Assembly: GCA_004552395.1 (NCBI GenBank)
Contig: SFOK01000080.1
Coordinates: 1 to 8,456 of the forward strand
Direction of reading: 5' to 3'
Source of the DNA: Bacteroidales bacterium
GTDB lineage: Bacteria; Bacteroidota; Bacteroidia; Bacteroidales; Muribaculaceae
DNA length: 8,456 nt
Each line of letters starts with the position of its first letter. Position 1 is the first letter of the stretch. Of the stretch, positions 5,264-8,456 are shown in pieces. The notes under the pieces were generated by a model. It saw nothing but the letters and a program-made list of their open reading frames with translations, searched no databases and was not told the DNA's origin. A program made the translations under genes and the position numbers.

Positions 5264-6544
5264 TTAACGTATCTTGCGCTGCCAGAACCAGAGCTCATTG
5301 AAGTTAAGGCCCAGGGTGATGGAGAAGTAGTTCTCTTTGACAAGGGCCTGGGGGGAAGCCTGGCGGTGTTTCCACTCGAAGCCGAGGTTGATCATGGTCT
5401 TGCCCTCGACGGTCGGGAAACCGAAACCGCAGGCGAGACCGAAGTCTTTCACCTGATTGGAGCCTACCCTGACGTAATCGCGGTTATAGAAACCGCCGGC
5501 GCGGTAAGTGATTCGCTGGAGGTAAGAGCCGCGGACACGGGGTGTGTACTCGGCGCCGACAGCGAATTTGTAGCGATTGTTGCAATGCTGTCCGTCGACC
5601 ACGATCTGGCCCTCCTTGTCGAGCAGCGGCTCGAATTTGGCCTTGGACCAGTCCTGATATGTGAAGTCGGCTTCGACGATGAGGCGGTGTGTGCGGGCGT
5701 GGTTGTAGCTAATGCCGACGCCGAACGTGTTGGGCTGATAGTAATGATTCTTGATGTTCATGTAGCCAACGGTGTCGGCTTTGGAGTCGGCCGTGATATC
5801 CCAGTATGCGCCCCAGGTGTGGCCGCGCATGGTCTTCTTGGGCGAATATACGGCACCTACGGTGACGTGGTTGAAGCGGTTGAGGGGTATCTTGTACTGC
5901 AGGCCTGCAATGATGTTCCAGTCGCGGATCTGCATCACATGTTCGAAGAGGGTCTGGTGTTTGTCGGGCGTGTAGGCGTAGACATCGTTGATTACGTTGC
6001 CGAAGTTATAGCTGATGTTGATACCGGCTGAGAGGTTGCGGTAGCGGCCGCTGACGCCGATGTAAGCCTCGTTGACGCCGCCTGATCCCTGGTTGGCAAG
6101 ATTGCCGTTGACCACTTCGGAGCCGAAGCTGTAGCCTACCGAAGACCAGGGGACGAGACCGGCCGACATACCCATATACTTCCCGACAGGAAACTGCATG
6201 GCGATATAGTCGAGACCGCCTCCGGTTCCGTGGCCTTTGTTAGTGCCGGATGTGCCGTTTTCGGAGCGGTTGAAGAAGGTGAGATCAGCGCCTATGTCCC
6301 AGAGGAAAGTGAGGGAGTCGATAGCCGCGTAGGAAGCGGGGTTCATGGGGTTGATCTGCCGTCCCGAGGAGAGGGCGTAGCCGACGCCTCCCATCTGGCG
6401 CTGAAGCGCTGTGGCTCTGTCGCTGAGCATACCGTAGCCATACATGGAATACGGCGAGGTCGTGGCGTTGGTCTGCGCCTGCAGACCGGGTACTGCGAGG
6501 GCCGCCAGGGCAAGGGAGAGGATGAAGTGTTTAATTATTTTCAT
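5264..6544 (-). CDS. Outer-membrane beta-barrel protein of unknown function
   Basis: A 426-residue secreted protein. A Sec signal peptide (1-23, MKIIKHFILSLALAALAVPG then LQA) precedes the mature start QTNATTSPYSMYGYG. The N-terminal part, ALQRQMGGVGYAL (46-58) and INPMNPASYAAIDSLTFLWD (64-83), resembles the opening of FadL/PorV-like barrels, where a hatch segment with an NPA motif is common. The rest alternates short amphipathic strands (for example VTVGAVYSP, FGVGISYNH, RLIVEADFTYQDW, TYRAGGFYN, FSITLGLNFN) and ends in aromatic FNELWFWQ, a good barrel pattern. No enzymatic motif is seen. It overlaps coaX by 14 bases and is followed 20 bases later by lptC, so it is translated with LPS-export machinery and may be involved in outer-membrane biogenesis. 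That is inference; PorV-like or transport functions are alternatives. Confidence 0.82.
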   Translation of the reverse strand: MKIIKHFILSLALAALAVPGLQAQTNATTSPYSMYGYGMLSDRATALQRQMGGVGYALSSGRQINPMNPASYAAIDSLTFLWDIGADLTFFNRSENGTSGTNKGHGTGGGLDYIAMQFPVGKYMGMSAGLVPWSSVGYSFGSEVVNGNLANQGSGGVNEAYIGVSGRYRNLSAGINISYNFGNVINDVYAYTPDKHQTLFEHVMQIRDWNIIAGLQYKIPLNRFNHVTVGAVYSPKKTMRGHTWGAYWDITADSKADTVGYMNIKNHYYQPNTFGVGISYNHARTHRLIVEADFTYQDWSKAKFEPLLDKEGQIVVDGQHCNNRYKFAVGAEYTPRVRGSYLQRITYRAGGFYNRDYVRVGSNQVKDFGLACGFGFPTVEGKTMINLGFEWKHRQASPQALVKENYFSITLGLNFNELWFWQRKIR

Positions 6545-7280
6545 TATAGTCGAGTATGCGTTTTAGTCCTATAGAAACGAGCTGCGGCTCATGGGAAGCC
6601 TGGGACAGGAGAGGGAGGAGGAGCGGCGCGTCGCCACCGGTGAGGATGAGACGTGCCGGACCGCATGTGTCGGCAGCGGCTTCGAGAGAGGCCCGGATCT
6701 CGCCGACAAGGCCGTGGATTACTCCGGCGCGTATGGCCGTGTCGGTGGAGTTGCCGAAGCGCGGGAGCTCACCTTCGGCGGCTACGCGGGGGAGCGCCTC
6801 GGTAAAGTCGTGGAGCGCGCGGAGACGAAGTGCGACACCCGGCGATATGTTGCCGCCGCGGAAACGGCCCGAAGCGTCGACGAGGTCGAGTGTGAGGGCT
6901 GTGCCGGCGTCGGCAATGAGCAGCGGCTGTCCGGGGAACAGTGCTGCGGCGCCGGCAGCCGCGGCTATGCGGTCGAGGCCGAGAGTGGCCGGAGTGAGGT
7001 AGTCGACGGCAATGGGGAGCGGCGTGCGGTGAGTGAGCACGAGCAGACGGCCGTCCATCATCATTCGGAGCGATTCTGCGTCACGCTGGTCGAGATGTCC
7101 TACGCAGCAGAGTATGGCTTTGCGCGGACTCCAGTCGACGATTATCCTGTCGAGGATATCGAGACCGGCTTCGGGGAGACGTTCCGAAAGAAGTATCTCG
7201 TCCTTAGGGGAGAACACCACCGCTTTTGCGGAACTGTTGCCCTTGTCGATGACCAGAGTATTTCCTTGTGGGTGTCTCAT
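6531..7280 (-). CDS. coaX: Type III pantothenate kinase CoaX
   Basis: CoaX phosphorylates pantothenate with ATP, the first step of coenzyme A synthesis in the cytoplasm. Type III enzymes need a monovalent cation and are not feedback-inhibited by CoA, unlike CoaA. The 249-residue protein is of normal length. ASKHA-fold motifs appear in order: LVIDKGNSSAK (9-19) with D12, the phosphate-1 loop; TLGLDRIAAAAGA (99-111), the pantothenate-binding GxDR; IADAGTALTLDLVD (122-135), with D124 the likely catalytic base; GGNISPG (142-148); FGNSTDTAIRAG (175-186); and LTGGDA (213-218). The D-K-G-N-S form of the first loop differs slightly from the usual DxGNT, but Asp, Gly and Asn are kept. The ATG overlaps the stop of the upstream 4-TM gene (TGATG), and the end overlaps the next gene by 14 bases, so coupling of translation is likely. 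Confidence 0.94.
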   Translation of the reverse strand: MRHPQGNTLVIDKGNSSAKAVVFSPKDEILLSERLPEAGLDILDRIIVDWSPRKAILCCVGHLDQRDAESLRMMMDGRLLVLTHRTPLPIAVDYLTPATLGLDRIAAAAGAAALFPGQPLLIADAGTALTLDLVDASGRFRGGNISPGVALRLRALHDFTEALPRVAAEGELPRFGNSTDTAIRAGVIHGLVGEIRASLEAAADTCGPARLILTGGDAPLLLPLLSQASHEPQLVSIGLKRILDYNENN

Positions 7281-7765
7281 CAGGCTTTCTTATCGCGGCC
7301 GGAGACACCGGCTTGCTCGCGAGCTTCCTTTTTCTCGCGGTAATAGATGAGCCAGACCGCAATCACTTCGACGACAGCACCCGACATGGCGTAGAGTATT
7401 GTGTCGTGGATGATTGTGAGCGGTCCCACAACGGCGCTTCCGGCGAACTTGGACTGATTATAGAACCAGAAAGCGGCTCCGACGCAGAAGCAGACGCCGG
7501 CCCAGAATTCGAGGCGGTACATGCGTTTGAGTCTGAGCGAAGTGTCTTTGGGAAGCACCGGCACACACTTGGCTCCGAGGAAGATGAGCGCGCCGGCGGT
7601 GTAGATCCATTTGAAGACGGAGAGTTTCTGGAGGTTGAAGAGGTCGAACACGGGGAGGAAGAGACCCGCGGCGAGAAGGATGAAACCGACGGACGATGCG
7701 AGATCCACAAGGCGGCGCTTGCGGGTTCGCGGCGTTCCGGAGATGCTATTCTGAGATTTGCTCAT
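7280..7765 (-). CDS. Four-helix membrane protein of unknown function
   Basis: A 161-residue integral membrane protein I do not recognise. A basic N-terminal region (TPRTRKRR, 11-18) precedes four hydrophobic segments: about 21-42 (DLASSVGFILLAAGLFLPVF), 49-68, 85-102 and 115-141. The C-terminus is charged (REKKEAREQAGVSGRDKK, 143-160). Positive residues at both ends suggest cytoplasmic N- and C-termini. No catalytic or metal-binding pattern is visible; the Cys residues (67, 92, 94) are not arranged as a known motif. It begins 15 bases after the FtsB/DivIC-like gene and its stop overlaps the coaX start by one base. I recall a small membrane gene beside coaX in some Bacteroidales, so a conserved housekeeping role in the envelope is possible. 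Function is unassigned. Confidence 0.8.
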   Translation of the reverse strand: MSKSQNSISGTPRTRKRRLVDLASSVGFILLAAGLFLPVFDLFNLQKLSVFKWIYTAGALIFLGAKCVPVLPKDTSLRLKRMYRLEFWAGVCFCVGAAFWFYNQSKFAGSAVVGPLTIIHDTILYAMSGAVVEVIAVWLIYYREKKEAREQAGVSGRDKKA

Positions 7766-7780
7766 AAGCTAAATAGATGG

Positions 7781-8086
7781 TCAGCGTATGAGGTAGATGT
7801 CTTCGACCTCGCGCTGCATGTTGTATGTCTCTCGCGCCACAGTCTCAAGCTCTTCGCGGTTGGTGAACAGATCCTTACGTGCGCGTATGAAATATTCCGT
7901 AGAGTCTTGCGAGAGCGCTATGGCGCGGCGCAGTGAGTCGATCTGAGCGTCGTAAAGCTTGGTCTTGGTGACTGAAGTCTCCTCGTTGAAGACGAGGAGG
8001 AGCACCACACCCACACCCAGAATGACTACCGGGAGGTGGGAACGGCGGCGTATCCACCAGTTTATTCGCTTGATTTTACGGCCCAT
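7781..8086 (-). CDS. ftsB: FtsB/DivIC-type septum formation initiator
   Basis: A small bitopic division protein that, by family analogy, joins FtsL and FtsQ (DivIB) at the septum and helps to activate FtsWI peptidoglycan synthesis. From ATG 8086 it has 101 residues, the normal size. The layout is a basic cytoplasmic tail (1-16, MGRKIKRINWW and RRR), one transmembrane helix (about 17-33, HLPVVILGVGVVLLLVF), then a periplasmic coiled-coil-like stretch (about 40-70, TKTKLYDAQIDSLRRAIAL). The conserved end LETVARETYNMQREVEDIYLI (80-100) carries the ARExY and EDIY features of the DivIC family. A longer frame starts at 8116, but the extra MSPPFSIHSA is not family-like and the shorter start is preferred. 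It is the first gene of the minus operon. Confidence 0.85.
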   Translation of the reverse strand: MGRKIKRINWWIRRRSHLPVVILGVGVVLLLVFNEETSVTKTKLYDAQIDSLRRAIALSQDSTEYFIRARKDLFTNREELETVARETYNMQREVEDIYLIR

Positions 8087-8116
8087 TGCGCTGTGTATGG
8101 AAAAGGGAGGAGACAC

Positions 8117-8308
8117 CGGAGCGGAGTCCTCGCTTTAAAATGCAAAATTAACTATAATACTTGGAACAGCCTGTGTCGAAGGCTTAAAAAATGCAAAAAC
8201 AGAATGAATGATGAGGTTTGGAGAGTGATGAAGAGCGATGTGAAGGCAAAGAAGTGCGAAATAGAGCTTCGGATGCGAAGTGTTAAAAAACGATATATTC
8301 ATGAACCT
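8117..8308. other. Divergent intergenic region, no gene seen
   Basis: Apart from the possible minus -7 element, this part holds no convincing gene. A plus-strand open frame (8036-8329) has no family resemblance and overlaps ftsB. Small hairpins occur: AGCCT/AGGCT (8168-8172 with 8180-8184) before a short A-run, and CTTCG-GATG-CGAAG near 8268-8281. Neither has a T-run on a useful side. Base composition is A/G-rich on the plus strand between 8195 and 8290. Confidence 0.5.
8143..8150 (-). promoter_or_regulatory. Possible -7 element for the envelope operon
   Basis: The minus strand reads TAATTTTG, a match to TAnnTTTG, 56 bases upstream of the preferred ftsB start. A TTTG-like -33 box is not found at the usual 19-21 base spacing (best is TTCG at 8180-8177, 26 bases away), so the assignment is tentative. 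Transcription would begin near 8136 with about 50 bases of leader. Confidence 0.35.
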
Positions 8309-8341
8309 ATTGGCCGCGGCGATGTTTAATAATTATATTTG
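8309..8341 (+). promoter_or_regulatory. Probable promoter of the right-edge gene
   Basis: TATATTTG at 8334-8341 matches the Bacteroidota -7 box exactly. ATTG/TTGG at 8309-8313 is an acceptable -33 box at a spacing of 20-21. Transcription would begin near 8348 and give about 79 bases of leader before the ATG at 8427. Confidence 0.5.
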
Positions 8342-8371
8342 GATAATCAGATATAATTTACCAAGATTATC
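8342..8371. repeat. Inverted repeat just after the right-edge promoter
   Basis: GATAATC (8342-8348) and GATTATC (8365-8371) are perfect 7-base inverted copies 16 bases apart, beginning directly after the -7 box and spanning the predicted start site. The position suits a repressor or autoregulator, but seven AT-rich base pairs may arise by chance. Confidence 0.35.
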
Positions 8372-8426
8372 ATTCTCCAATTGGCTGTCGCATAAACAGT
8401 ACAGGTCTATAAACTATACCGACAAA

Positions 8427-8456
8427 ATGGCAACTCAAATTAAAGACAGGATTCTG
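8427..8456 (+). CDS. Start of a plus-strand gene, cut by window edge
   Basis: ATG at 8427 opens ten codons, MATQIKDRIL, before the window ends. It is supported by the upstream promoter-like pair and an A-rich start context (GACAAAATGG). The 'KDRIL' opening is reminiscent of small Bacteroidota helix-turn-helix (XRE-type) regulators, but ten residues are far too few to assign a family. Confidence 0.4.
   Translation, partial: MATQIKDRIL

Noticed and set aside
8036..8329. 97-codon plus-strand open frame in the divergent region
   Set aside because: It overlaps the ftsB coding region antisense, has no recognisable domain and no good start signal.

Overview
The window looks like a chromosomal segment of a Bacteroidota bacterium, most probably order Bacteroidales and perhaps a gut Muribaculaceae/Bacteroidaceae relative. 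The evidence is: several TAnnTTTG-type -7 promoter elements, almost no Shine-Dalgarno sequences, a stand-alone TonB C-terminal domain protein, a Bacteroidota-style ECF sigma factor, a lipoprotein-type LptC, and a CoaX / beta-barrel / LptC / CNNM gene order that I recall from other Bacteroidales. The family-level placement is inference.

Layout. (1) 1-399, minus strand: the N-terminal third of an IS110-family transposase, running off the left edge. Its upstream non-coding DNA (400 to about 467) should contain one end of the element, with a terminator-like hairpin at 468-493. (2) 570-1657, plus strand: trmD (tRNA m1G37 methyltransferase) and a YraN/UPF0102 gene, 23 bases apart and probably co-transcribed from a promoter at about 502-535. 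(3) 1771-2139, plus strand: a small secreted TonB C-terminal domain protein. (4) 2140-2391: a convergent intergenic region with a palindromic repeat block and a long hairpin that probably terminates transcription from both sides. (5) 2392-2904, minus strand: an ECF sigma factor with a well-matched promoter of its own (2970-3000). (6) 3157-8086, minus strand: a six-gene envelope/growth operon read in the order ftsB/divIC-like, 4-TM protein of unknown function, coaX, outer-membrane beta-barrel protein, lptC, CNNM/CorC-type CBS-domain membrane protein. Overlaps or short gaps join the first five genes; 86 bases precede the last. A hairpin at 3048-3091 is a plausible end of this transcript. (7) 8117-8426: a divergent intergenic region with candidate promoters in both directions, followed by the first ten codons of a plus-strand gene cut off by the right edge.

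How the genes fit together: the minus operon combines cell division (FtsB/DivIC), coenzyme A synthesis (CoaX), LPS export (LptC), an outer-membrane protein and a probable cation-transport-type protein, so it is best read as a growth and envelope-biogenesis operon. TrmD and YraN are housekeeping genes. I see no CRISPR array, rRNA, tRNA, phage, defence island or clearly new multi-gene system. The best candidates for new biology are the uncharacterised beta-barrel and 4-TM proteins inside the envelope operon, and the IS110 end next to trmD, which may or may not carry a bridge RNA.
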